Assembly (NCBI RefSeq): GCF_003236395.1
Contig: NZ_POUD01000010.1
Coordinates: 1 to 64,000 of the forward strand
Direction of reading: 5' to 3'
From: Nonomuraea aridisoli
Lineage (GTDB): Bacteria > Actinomycetota > Actinomycetes > Streptosporangiales > Streptosporangiaceae
Length of the DNA: 64,000 nucleotides
In this document: positions 17,704-24,994 of the stretch, one piece after another
Numbering within the stretch: position 1 is the first letter of the stretch
How the letters are laid out: each line of letters begins with the position of its first letter
The notes under the pieces: generated by a model
Database searches by the model: none
What the model was told of the DNA's origin: nothing
What the model saw: only the letters and a program-made list of their open reading frames with translations
Program-made: the position numbers and the translations under genes

Positions 17704-18990
17704 ATGATCTACACCCCCTTCCTGGGCGGGATGAAGCGCGCCGCGGCGGCCACGACGATGGCCGCGACGGCGCTGCTGGGCCTGGCCCTCGTCCCGGCCG
17801 CCCACGCCGACACCGCCCTCCCGCTGGGCGACGCCGACCTGACGGAGACCCGCACCACCCGGACGCTGGCCGACGGCGTCACGCTGACCCGCATCGTCCG
17901 CGGCACCGATCCCGCCCCGGCCGACCAGATCAACACCACCACCCGCGGCCCCTGGGTGGTCAACGTCCTGACGATCGACCCCAGCCGGACCCGCGGCCAC
18001 CTCGAGGCCACCTACGGCCCCGACCTGGCCCGCACCGAGAAGACCACCGACCTCGTACGCCTGTCCGGCGCGCTGGCCGGGGTGAACGCCTCGTTCTTCA
18101 CCTTCACCGCCAGCCAGCAGTACCCGGGCGAGCAGGTCGGCCTCGGCCTGTTCGGCGGGAAGCTGCTCAGCGAGCCCATCACCGACCCCGCCGAGGCGAA
18201 CTTCGTGGTGGACGCCACGAGCAACCGCGTCATCATGGGCAAGCTGAGCTGGTCCGGCAGCGTACGGAACAAGCGGACCGACGCCACGCTGCCGCTCGAG
18301 TTCGTCAACCACCCGCCGGTGGTCCCCTCCGCGTGCGCCGCCCTCGCCGACCAGACCCAGTGCGCCGTCCCCGGCGACGTCGCCAAGTTCACCCCCGAGT
18401 TCGCCGCCGCCACCCCGTCCGGGCCCGGCGTCGAGGTCGTCCTCGACGACCGCGGCTGCGTGGTGGACACGCTGACCACCCGCGGTACGACGCTGGCGCA
18501 GGACCAGACGTCCCTGCAGGCCACCGGCCAGGAGGCCGCCTCCCTGCTCCAGGTGGCCGCGGACGGCTGCCTCAAGGAGACCTCCACCCTGCTCGACGAG
18601 CACGGCGACAAGCTCCCCATGCGCAAGGGCCTGTACGGCGTGACCGGCCGCTACCGCCTCATCGCCGACGGCCAGGTCGTCGTCCCGCCCGGCTCGGGCA
18701 GCTTCTTCGACCGCAACCCCCGCACGATCGCCGGCACGACCGAGGACAAGAAGATCGTGCTCGCCACCATCGACGGCCGCCTGACCAGCAGCGTCGGCAC
18801 CACGATGGACGAGACCGCCGCCGTGGCGAACGCCCTCGGCCTGCACGACGCCGTCAACCTCGACGGCGGCGGCTCCACCGCCATGTCGGTCCAGGGCGCC
18901 CTGGTCAACAGGCCCAGCGGATCGGCGGAACGCGCCGTCGGCGACGCCCTCGTCTTCATCGACTCCCCGTACCGGCCCGCCGCCTCCTGA
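17704..18990 (+). CDS. secreted phosphodiester glycosidase family protein (NAGPA domain), copy 2
   Basis: 428 residues, a tandem duplicate of the preceding gene with near-identical blocks (TLADGVTLTRIVRG, GVNASFFTF, DAVNLDGGGSTAMSV). The signal peptide is KRAAAATTMAATALLGLALV followed by PAAHAD. The start could be the ATG at 17704 or the one at 17731 (MKRAAAA), which has GGGCGGG directly before it; the signal peptide works from either. Only 92 bases separate the copies. The many shared residues and parallel cysteines suggest the same fold and related substrates after a duplication. Confidence 0.83.
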   Translation: MIYTPFLGGMKRAAAATTMAATALLGLALVPAAHADTALPLGDADLTETRTTRTLADGVTLTRIVRGTDPAPADQINTTTRGPWVVNVLTIDPSRTRGHLEATYGPDLARTEKTTDLVRLSGALAGVNASFFTFTASQQYPGEQVGLGLFGGKLLSEPITDPAEANFVVDATSNRVIMGKLSWSGSVRNKRTDATLPLEFVNHPPVVPSACAALADQTQCAVPGDVAKFTPEFAAATPSGPGVEVVLDDRGCVVDTLTTRGTTLAQDQTSLQATGQEAASLLQVAADGCLKETSTLLDEHGDKLPMRKGLYGVTGRYRLIADGQVVVPPGSGSFFDRNPRTIAGTTEDKKIVLATIDGRLTSSVGTTMDETAAVANALGLHDAVNLDGGGSTAMSVQGALVNRPSGSAERAVGDALVFIDSPYRPAAS

Positions 18991-19025
18991 CCCCCGCCGC
19001 CTCCTGCCGTCGGATACTGCTGGAC

Positions 19026-19262
19026 ATGATCCGGTACACCGACGACATGAGCACGATCACGGCCGGCCGGCTGCACGGCTTCTTCGTGGGCCGGCCCGCG
19101 CCGATCGGCGGCGAGCTGCTGGACCGCGTCCTGACCGCCGCCGGCCGCTTCTACTCCGTCGACCTGCTGTGCGACCCGCCGCTGCGGCCGTACTGCGAAC
19201 GCCGCGCCATGCGCCCCGTCACGGGCATGGCACTCCGCAACCGGGCGGCGCTCGATGGCTGA
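19026..19262 (+). pseudogene. GNAT acetyltransferase with internal deletion
   Basis: A 78-codon frame joining the two ends of a GNAT family seen in many actinomycetes. It has the N-terminus MIRYTDDMSTITAGRLHGFF-VG and, after PAPIGGELLDRV, the C-terminal end YSVDLLCDPPLRPYCERRAM-RPVTGMALRN. The central part, about 60-70 residues including the acetyl-CoA motif A, is missing without breaking the frame. The product cannot be a normal acetyltransferase. Its last codons overlap the ATG of the S1 protein gene, so it may persist as a translational leader. Confidence 0.7.
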
Positions 19263-19761
19263 CCTGGATCCGCTGCGCACGTTCGAGCAGGGCCAGGTTC
19301 GCCGGGGACGGGTGTGCTCCGTGGAGCGGTTCGGGGTGTTCGTCGATCTCGACGGCGCGGAAGGCTTCGTGAGCGTGGCCGAGTTGTCGCGGCGGCGCTT
19401 CGACCATCCCTCGGAGATCGTCCGGATCGGGCAGGAGGTCGTCGGCCAGGTCCTCATGGTGGACCTCGAACGTGCCCAGGTGATCCTGTCGCTGAAGGCC
19501 CTCCAGGACGACCCGCTGCTGGAGGTCGCGAGGACGCGCCTCGGCATGGTGGTCACCGGTTTGGTGACCAAGGTCGTTCCCTTCGGGGTCTTCGTCAGGG
19601 TGGCCGACGGCGTCGAGGGACTCGTCCACGTCTCGGACTTCCCCGACCGGCGGTTGCCGGCCAAAGGCGAGAACCTGACGGTGCGCATCTCCGACATCAA
19701 CCTGGTCCACCGCCGTCTGAGGCTCACACCGTCACCCGACCGACAGGGACCCCCGCCGTAA
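19255..19761 (+). CDS. protein with two S1 RNA-binding domains
   Basis: 168 residues. Two consecutive S1/OB-fold repeats: residues about 10-80 (GQVRRGRVCSVERFGVFVDL, then EGFVSVAELSRRRFDHPSEI) and about 97-160 (GMVVTGLVTKVVPFGVFVRV, EGLVHVSDFPDRRL). Each has the GxV...FGVFV...GLVHxS pattern that binds single-stranded RNA. There is no other domain, so it is a small stand-alone RNA-binding protein rather than ribosomal protein S1. The ATG at 19255 overlaps the stop of the gutted GNAT frame, implying coupling. Confidence 0.85.
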   Translation: MADLDPLRTFEQGQVRRGRVCSVERFGVFVDLDGAEGFVSVAELSRRRFDHPSEIVRIGQEVVGQVLMVDLERAQVILSLKALQDDPLLEVARTRLGMVVTGLVTKVVPFGVFVRVADGVEGLVHVSDFPDRRLPAKGENLTVRISDINLVHRRLRLTPSPDRQGPPP

Positions 19762-19804
19762 CCGTCCTCACCTTGCCGATGGAAGATGTCGGACGACGCT
19801 CAGC

Positions 19805-19823
19805 GGCTGCCGGTGCGGCAGCC
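19805..19823 (+). terminator. hairpin between the S1 gene and the methyltransferase
   Basis: A 7-bp perfect stem, GGCTGCC (19805-19811) with GGCAGCC (19817-19823), and a 5-base loop, with a short T run at 19839-19843. A probable transcription terminator, though the T run is displaced by about 15 bases. Confidence 0.45.
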
Positions 19824-19876
19824 CTCGCGTGGGCGCACTTTTTCCATGTCTGATTTGAGGAGAACGGCGTTTTTCC

Positions 19877-20910
19877 ATGACGGAGACCGTGGGTAATCCA
19901 GCCCCTGAAGCCCCGGTTGCGGTGACGTTGCTGGGCATGTTGAGCGGTTATTGGGTGAGCCAGATCATCCGTACCGCTGTCGAGCTTTCGATCCCCGACC
20001 ACCTTGCCGGAGCCGCGCTGACCGCGGAGGAGATCGCGTCACGGGAGTCGAGCGATCCCCGAGCCACCTACCGGCTGTTGCGCGCGTGTGCCTCGCTCGG
20101 GCTGGTGTCCCATGTCGGCGACCGCCGGTTCACCGGGACGCCGATGAGCGAGTTGCTGCGCGAAGGGGTGCCGAACACGGTCCGGGAGCTTGCCCTTACC
20201 TGGACGGGTCCGTCGCACTGGCGAGCCTGGGAACGCATGCCGGAGGCCGTCCGGAAGGGCGGCACCCAGATCGAGAGCGTCCTCGGCACGGACTTCTTCA
20301 CCTACCTGGGGCGACACCCCGAGGAAGGCCAGCTGTTCTCGATCGCCATGTCAGGAATGTCGGCGCGTTGAACGAGGACCTGCTCACCGCCATCGACACC
20401 ACCGGCATCTCGCTCGTGGTGGACGTCGGCGGGGGCAGTGGCGCGCTGGTCCGCGGCCTCCTGGCGGCCCACCCGGAGCTGCGCGGCATCAGCCTCGACC
20501 TGGCGCACGCCACACCGGGCGCCCAGGAAGCGGGCGACAAGGACGGGCTCGGTGACCGCTTCACCGCCGTCACCGGAGACTTCTTCGACAGCGTCCCCGC
20601 CGCCGACCTCTACCTGCTCAAGACGATCCTGCACGACTGGGACGACGAGGACTGCGTCAAGATCCTCCGCAACTGCCGCGCCTCGGCACGCCCGGGCGCC
20701 CGCGCGCTGGTCGTGGAGAACATCATCGGCCCCCTCGGCACCCCCGGGTTCGAACCCCTCGCCGACATGCACATGCTCGCCATGCTGCCCGGCCAGGAAC
20801 GCGACCTCGCGGAGTTCGACGCCCTCTACGCCGCGTCGGGCTGGCGCCGCCAAGGCGACCCCACCCCGACCGGCTTCCAGTTCCAGATCCAGAACCTCGT
20901 AGCCATCTGA
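19877..20910 (+). pseudogene. SAM-dependent O-methyltransferase, frameshifted
   Basis: Frame 1 (19877-20371) encodes the dimerisation/winged-helix domain of a plant-type O-methyltransferase (Methyltransf_2 family): LLGMLSGYWVSQIIRTAVEL, FTGTPMSELLREG, HWRAWERMPEAV. It stops at 20369. The catalytic domain continues in another frame from ALNEDLLTAID: the SAM motif LVVDVGGGSGALVRGLLAAH and YLLKTILHDWDDEDCVKILR with the catalytic-region His-Asp. The break is explained by an extra CG in GCGCG at 20363-20367. If repaired, the protein would be about 343 residues, the normal length. Natural inactivation or a sequencing error are both possible. Confidence 0.8.
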
Positions 20911-21267
20911 CCCGACGAACCAGCTGTCGCAGCCGGCCTTCGGCCGCGGCAGCCGCTCCCGGACACCCCGACAGAACGACCAGCCTCAAGCCATTCGCCT
21001 GGACCCGCGCAGCCAAACCGTACGACAACGCCCTTCACCACGTGGAGAACCATCTCGGCGCTGCTCGCGCAGCCCGAGTACCGCGCTCCGGCTCGACGCG
21101 AGTCCTTTCTCGCCCTGTGACCTCGGCGACTCCATGGTGTTCCGGCCCCCGCGCCCGGCCGGAACACCTCCTCAGCCGCCCGTGCCCCGGCGGACACACA
21201 CCCGGTACATCCGCGCGCAGCAGCTTGACCGCCACGTGGGTTCGAATCGCCTCAGTATCCTTGACCG
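20911..21267. other. 357-base intergenic region with one hairpin
   Basis: A stem-loop at 20923-20953 (outer GCTG/CAGC, inner CGGCC/GGCCG) may terminate the methyltransferase transcript. No gene or RNA could be recognised in the remainder. Confidence 0.4.
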
Positions 21268-21777
21268 GTGTCGAACGATCTCGGATTCACCTGTTCATGT
21301 TGCGGGCAACGGCACGACGGTCTGCCGCTGGCCTATTCCACCGAGGCTCCCGTCTACTGGACGCCCGAGATGGCCGACGATCCGGACAGTGAGCTGAGCT
21401 CCGATCAGTGCGTGATCCAGGGCCAGGCGTTCTTCATGCGCGGCACGATCGAGATCCCGGTGACCGATCTCGGCGAGACGCTCAGCTGGGGCGTCTGGGT
21501 CTCCCTCAGCCCCGAGAAGTACGCCCGCGCCGGCGAGCTCTGGGAAACCCCCGGCAGGGAGAACGAACCGCCCTACTTCGGTTGGCTGTCGACCGCGTTG
21601 CCGACCTACCCGCCGACGATCAACCTCAAGACCAACCTCCACATCCGCCCGGTCGGCCAACGTCCCCTCATCGAACTGGAGCCGACCGACCACCCACTCG
21701 CCGTCGAGCAGCGAAACGGCATCACCCTCGCACGCGTTCAACAAATTGCCGAAACCCTGCTGCACCCAGACCGATAA
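21268..21777 (+). CDS. DUF2199 family protein
   Basis: 169 residues from a GTG at 21268. The N-terminus has a CxCC-x-x-xH cluster, FTCSCCGQRHDGLPLAYS. Downstream motifs are SDQCVIQGQAFFMRGTIEIP, GETLSWGVWVSLSPEKYARA and, near the end, the pattern IELEPTDHPLAVEQRNGITL. These match DUF2199 proteins as I know them, which are cytoplasmic, often with a Cys-rich N-terminal zinc-binding look, and of unknown function. It is convergent with the Ro60 gene, which ends 42 bases further on. Confidence 0.8.
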   Translation: MSNDLGFTCSCCGQRHDGLPLAYSTEAPVYWTPEMADDPDSELSSDQCVIQGQAFFMRGTIEIPVTDLGETLSWGVWVSLSPEKYARAGELWETPGRENEPPYFGWLSTALPTYPPTINLKTNLHIRPVGQRPLIELEPTDHPLAVEQRNGITLARVQQIAETLLHPDR

Positions 21778-21819
21778 CAGCACCAGGAACGGTCACCAGC
21801 CCGTCAGCTCGACGCGTTT

Positions 21820-23484
21820 TCAGGAGCGGACGAATCCGTTGACGATGAGCGGAAGCGACGCGTCCATGCCGGCCACGTTCAGCACTCCCTCGTCTCGGGG
21901 GGCGGCGATCGAGTAGCCCGCCGCGGTCATCGCAGCCACGACCACGCGAACCTGCGGATTGACGGTGCGGCGGTAGACGTCGAGCGCCTGCGTCGGGTGA
22001 GCGCGGCCGGCCCACGTCTCGTTGTCGGTGAACACGACGACGCCGTCCACGTTCATCCGCCGGCGTGCCGCCCACGCGAACGGCAGCGACAGGTCCGTGC
22101 CGCCGCCGGAGGGCTGCCAGGAGGCGATCTCGCGCAGGTTGGTGCGCGGCGTCACCTTGGACGCGTGGACGTTCGTGTCGACGTCGATGACGTGCACGTT
22201 GCCCTTCTCGATGCGGGCGAGCATGACCGCCATGGCGCAGCCGACCTCGTACGGGGAGCCGATCGGCGATGCGCCGACATGGACACCGCCACCCCAGCTC
22301 ATCGACCCGGAGGAGTCCACGGCGACGAGCAGCCGCTTCCCGGACGGTTCGACCGTGCCGAAGGCGAGCTCGTACGTCTCCTCCAGCGCGTCCAGGACGG
22401 CCGGCACCGGGTGCCACGTCTGCCGGTCGGCGCGCGGGTTCGGCTGCGCCTGCCCGGAGGCGTAGACGCGCATGGCGAGCCACGCGTCCATGGGGTGGAT
22501 GCGGGCCTTGAGGATCGCGTCCCGGTCGGTGAGCCGGGCGACGGCGCGCGTGGTGGCGTCGGCCATCGGCTTGAGGGTGCCGATGCGGGTCATGCGGGCC
22601 AGGTTGCGGATGAGCGCCGTCATGCCGACCGTGTCGACCAGGGCTTCCCACACCTCGGGCGCGCGCAGCATCGCATCGGGAAGGAACTCCCACGGCACCC
22701 GTGCCTCAGTGACGACCCGCACCGCGTCGTCCACGCTGGTGACGGCCTTCGCGGTCAGGAACCGGTCCACCGCGGGCAGCTCGTCACGGGCCTCGTCGTC
22801 GGAGACGTTGCCGGCGATCCAGCCGAACAGCGTCCTGCGCTGAGCGTCGTCCGCGGCCGGGTGGGCGATGCGGAGCACGTCCCGCAGCGCGAACGCCTCA
22901 CCCTGCGGGGTCTTGCGCTGCATGGCCTTGCACGCCTTGAACGCCACGTCGTCGGCGCTGCCGGCGAGGAACCAGGAGCCGAGAGCGGTGCGCAGCGAAC
23001 GACCCACCGTGGGCGCCGTACCGCGAGAGGTCGGCTTGCCGCCGAGGTTCTTGTAGTAGCCGAAGAACTGGGCGAGATGGTCGGTCGTCCGCGCCACCTT
23101 CGCCAGGACCGTCTTCGCGGCCTGGCGGGTGTCGGCGTCGCCCTTCGCGTAGCAGGCGGCCAGCGCGAACAGGGCGGGACGCTGCTTCGGCGCCCGCGGC
23201 GGACGGGCCGTCGAGATCTCGGTGAGCAGCCGGACGACGCGCGGTCCGTCCTCCGCGATCGCCTCGAACAGCACACCCGCGTTCTCCGCGGTCAGCTTGT
23301 CCTCGCCCACGTAGTACGTGCCGCCCGTGGTGCCGAGGATGAGGAAGTCCTCCAGCCTGCGCCACAGGTCCTTGCCGAACACGTAGCCGCCGGCGGCGTT
23401 CTTCACCTGGTCGGTGCGGCCGGGGATCGGCTGCGTCTGCGGGGTGGCGATGGTCGACACCGCCGCGAGAGGGTCACGGGCCAT
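21820..23484 (-). CDS. rsr: Ro60 orthologue (TROVE domain and VWA domain RNA-binding protein)
   Basis: 554 residues. Residues about 25-375 form the TROVE HEAT-repeat ring (GGYVFGKDLWRRLEDFLILG, GTTGGTYYVGEDKLTAENAG, RDVLRIAHPA, MTALIRNLARMTRIGTL). Residues about 384-554 are a VWA domain with the MIDAS DSSGS (Asp390, Ser392, Ser394) and a later GGGTDLSLPF. Bacterial Ro60 (Rsr in Deinococcus) binds Y RNAs and hands structured RNA to exonucleases such as PNPase. Three Y-RNA-like genes lie directly upstream on the same strand, which strongly supports the call. The ATG at 23484 begins MARDPLAAVS. Confidence 0.95.
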   Translation of the reverse strand: MARDPLAAVSTIATPQTQPIPGRTDQVKNAAGGYVFGKDLWRRLEDFLILGTTGGTYYVGEDKLTAENAGVLFEAIAEDGPRVVRLLTEISTARPPRAPKQRPALFALAACYAKGDADTRQAAKTVLAKVARTTDHLAQFFGYYKNLGGKPTSRGTAPTVGRSLRTALGSWFLAGSADDVAFKACKAMQRKTPQGEAFALRDVLRIAHPAADDAQRRTLFGWIAGNVSDDEARDELPAVDRFLTAKAVTSVDDAVRVVTEARVPWEFLPDAMLRAPEVWEALVDTVGMTALIRNLARMTRIGTLKPMADATTRAVARLTDRDAILKARIHPMDAWLAMRVYASGQAQPNPRADRQTWHPVPAVLDALEETYELAFGTVEPSGKRLLVAVDSSGSMSWGGGVHVGASPIGSPYEVGCAMAVMLARIEKGNVHVIDVDTNVHASKVTPRTNLREIASWQPSGGGTDLSLPFAWAARRRMNVDGVVVFTDNETWAGRAHPTQALDVYRRTVNPQVRVVVAAMTAAGYSIAAPRDEGVLNVAGMDASLPLIVNGFVRS

Positions 23485-23533
23485 GGCTACGCTCCTTCAC
23501 CTTCGACCCGCCCGAGGGCGGATATGAGAAAAG

Positions 23534-23680
23534 GGAACGGATGTGGTGATGTCCACCGGCGTTTAAACAGACGCTCTGCCTCGCTGAGCTACCACCCGGA
23601 ACCGCTGGTCGGGTGGGCAGGATTCGAACCTGCGCCACCCGCTCCTGAGGCGATAACCGATAGAGATTCGACCCGTACCG
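23534..23680 (-). ncRNA. Y RNA with permuted tRNA module (copy A, nearest Ro60)
   Basis: Read on the minus strand: closing stem GGTACGG/CCGTTCC (23673-23679 with 23534-23540, one mismatch), then GTCGAATC, close to the Ro60-binding box. An upper stem TCTATCGG/CCGGTGGA and the segment CGGTTATC follow. The enclosed module is a permuted tRNA: T-arm GCAGG-TTCGAAT-CCTGC (23617-23633), 7-bp acceptor-like helix CCACCCG/CGGGTGG (23610-23616 with 23592-23598) closed by an 11-base loop, TA, and D-arm GCTC...AGAGC (23573-23589). CTTTTCTC follows the 3' end. It lies 50 bases upstream of the Ro60 start codon. Confidence 0.85.
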
Positions 23681-23702
23681 CTGGCAGGACTGACGAACAC
23701 AT

Positions 23703-23864
23703 CAGGTCTGGAACTGGCGCGGATATGGGAACGCCCGCCGGCATTTTTGGCGCTCTGCCGACTGAGCTACCGAAGCCCAGGCTCCGGGCAGGACTCGAAC
23801 CTGCGACAACCCCATTAACAGTGGATAACCGACGAGACTTCGACCCGCGCCGGCACCAGACCTG
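23703..23864 (-). ncRNA. Y RNA with permuted tRNA module (copy B)
   Basis: The best-formed copy. Outer stem CAGGTCTGG/CCAGACCTG (9 bp, 23856-23864 with 23703-23711), inner stem GGCGCGG/CCGCGCC (23845-23851 with 23716-23722), then the box GTCGAAG, an exact GNCGAAG match. Next come upper stem CGTCGG/CCGGCG and CGGTTATC. The module has T-arm GCAGG-TTCGAGT-CCTGC (23788-23804), 7-bp acceptor-like helix CCGGAGC/GCTTCGG (23781-23787 with 23770-23776) closed by 4 bases, TA, and a textbook D-arm GCTC-AGTCGGC-AGAGC (23752-23767). It has no anticodon arm and no CCA end. Confidence 0.88.
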
Positions 23865-23879
23865 ACCAGCTCACCCTTT

Positions 23880-23965
23880 CTGGAAAAGGCGCGGATGTGT
23901 GAAGCGGGCATCGGATGATTCTTCCCAAAAGATAACCGACACCCATTCGACCCGCACCTCTCCAG
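23880..23965 (-). ncRNA. minimal Y RNA without tRNA module (copy C)
   Basis: About 86 bases. Outer stem CTGGAGA/TTTTCCAG and inner stem GGTGCGG/CCGCGCC (23952-23958 with 23888-23894) lead to GTCGAATG, an exact GNCGAANG Ro60 box. Then comes a 9-bp upper stem GGGTGTCGG/CCGATGCCC capped by a loop of about 21 bases starting TTATC. It keeps the Ro60-binding half of copies A and B, including the CGGTTATC segment, but lacks T-arm, acceptor and D-arm. Confidence 0.75.
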
Positions 23966-24000
23966 GTCTCGTGAAGCTGTTTCCCACCGTACCGATCATC

Positions 24001-24433
24001 GTGCCGCGTCACACCTGATTATCCGGCGAATAAGGAAATGTCAGTGCATGGGCGCGGGGGAAGCGCTGGCACAGCGCGGTGCGCTCTCTCGGCTGCGACG
24101 TCGCGGCACGCTTTCGAACAGTAGGCGGCGGCAGGTAACGGTCATGACGCCCACCGTTCACGTCGTGGGCGGGCGACGGCGAGGCGGGTTCCGGGAGGAC
24201 GAGCCACGTTCGGCGCGGTTGAGGGAGCCGCGCCCGTCCAAGGCGAGCAGCCTGAGCGTCATCTGCTGGTCCAGGTCGACCAGCAGCGGTGCGGACCGCG
24301 GAGGCGTCGGCAAGGCACCAGACGAGGGCACCAGCCATCCACCCGATCAACGGTTCCGCAGGTCATCCACACGCGGGTCATGGTCGCTTGTAGGCTCTGG
24401 GTCGTTGCCGGCGAAGAGGGGCGTTGCAACCGA
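24001..24433. other. 433-base region without a recognisable gene
   Basis: No convincing coding frame. A perfect hairpin GGCGCGG (24212-24218) / CCGCGCC (24228-24234) repeats the closing-stem sequence of Y RNA copy B but has no Ro60 box or tRNA-like module. The region could hold the Y-RNA promoter near 23970-24030. Confidence 0.35.
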
Positions 24434-24796
24434 CTACGACGAGGGCGAGGACGGCGGCGCGCTACTTGGGTGTTCCTCATCCAGCAGGCTGATCTGCCCG
24501 TCGCAGTCGCGCCACTTCGCCACACCGGTGATGCGGACCGGTCGGCGCGAGGTGATGCCCAGCTTGGAGGCGCAGTCCGGGCCCAAGCCCAGACTGCGCG
24601 ATGCCTCGGTGCGCAGCCGGTGTTTGCAGGCCGCGCACCGGGACACGTGCTCCTTGTCAGCAGGCTCGTCCAAGTCGAGAGCGAGGGGCTCGTCCATCAC
24701 TCGGCAGGCTAACCCCCGACCGGTTTCCTGGGAGGGGTCGAGAGCGAGGAAGGTCACGGCGTCTTCCCCCTCACGCACGTCGCCCGTGATGATCAA
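24434..24796 (-). CDS. DUF6011 zinc-ribbon-like protein
   Basis: About 120 residues. The core RCAACKHRLRTEASRSLGLG followed by PDCASKLG is the DUF6011 pattern (CxxC...S...G.GP.C), which looks like a small zinc-binding module and is common in actinobacterial phage and plasmid proteins. The C-terminus has VAKWRDCDGQISLLDEEH. The TTG at 24796 lacks a clear ribosome binding site, so the start may be a few codons later (a GTG at codon 7). It overlaps the start of the divergent GntR remnant and fits the mobile-element character of this stretch. Confidence 0.65.
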   Translation of the reverse strand: MIITGDVREGEDAVTFLALDPSQETGRGLACRVMDEPLALDLDEPADKEHVSRCAACKHRLRTEASRSLGLGPDCASKLGITSRRPVRITGVAKWRDCDGQISLLDEEHPSSAPPSSPSS

Positions 24797-24891
24797 TCAG
24801 ATCACGGACGAGTTGCAGAGCTCTGATCGAGCGGGCGAAGATCGGCGACGGCCGGTCTTCAGTACCGCTTCCGGAGCTGGCGAGGAAGATC
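24789..24891 (+). pseudogene. N-terminal remnant of a GntR-family regulator
   Basis: Frame 1 from the ATG at 24789 reads MINQITDEL. After one extra base at about 24816, another frame reads RALIERAKIGDGRSSVPLPE then LARKIG. Together this is the start of a GntR winged helix (QIxxxLRxLIxxGxxxxGxxLPxxxELAxxxG). It breaks off where the tRNA-Val copy begins at 24892. Without the recognition helix it cannot function. Confidence 0.5.
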
Positions 24892-24937
24892 GGCCGATAC
24901 GGGGTTCGAACCAAGTGACCCCTCGCTGGTAAGGCGA
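24892..24937 (-). repeat. copy of the 3' half of tRNA-Val (probable attachment-site scar)
   Basis: By eye, about 41 of 46 aligned positions match the intact tRNA-Val at 29626-29700, from the anticodon stem through the variable loop and T-arm to the acceptor stem. There is one inserted base (24913/24914). The longest identical runs include GTTCGAACC and AGTGACCCCTCGCT on the plus strand. It is in direct orientation to the tRNA gene. The 5' half is missing, so it cannot make a tRNA. Integration into tRNA 3' ends leaves exactly this kind of partial copy. Confidence 0.65.
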
Positions 24938-24994
24938 CACGAGACCGCCCCATACCTGCCTCACCAACACCAAGATCAAAGATCAAGCTAAGCC

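Noticed and set aside
24048-24932. Plus-strand frame of 294 codons over the Ro60-GntR interval
   Set aside because: Composition is Arg/Ser/Gly-rich noise; it crosses the DUF6011 gene in antisense and the GntR remnant in only part of its length.
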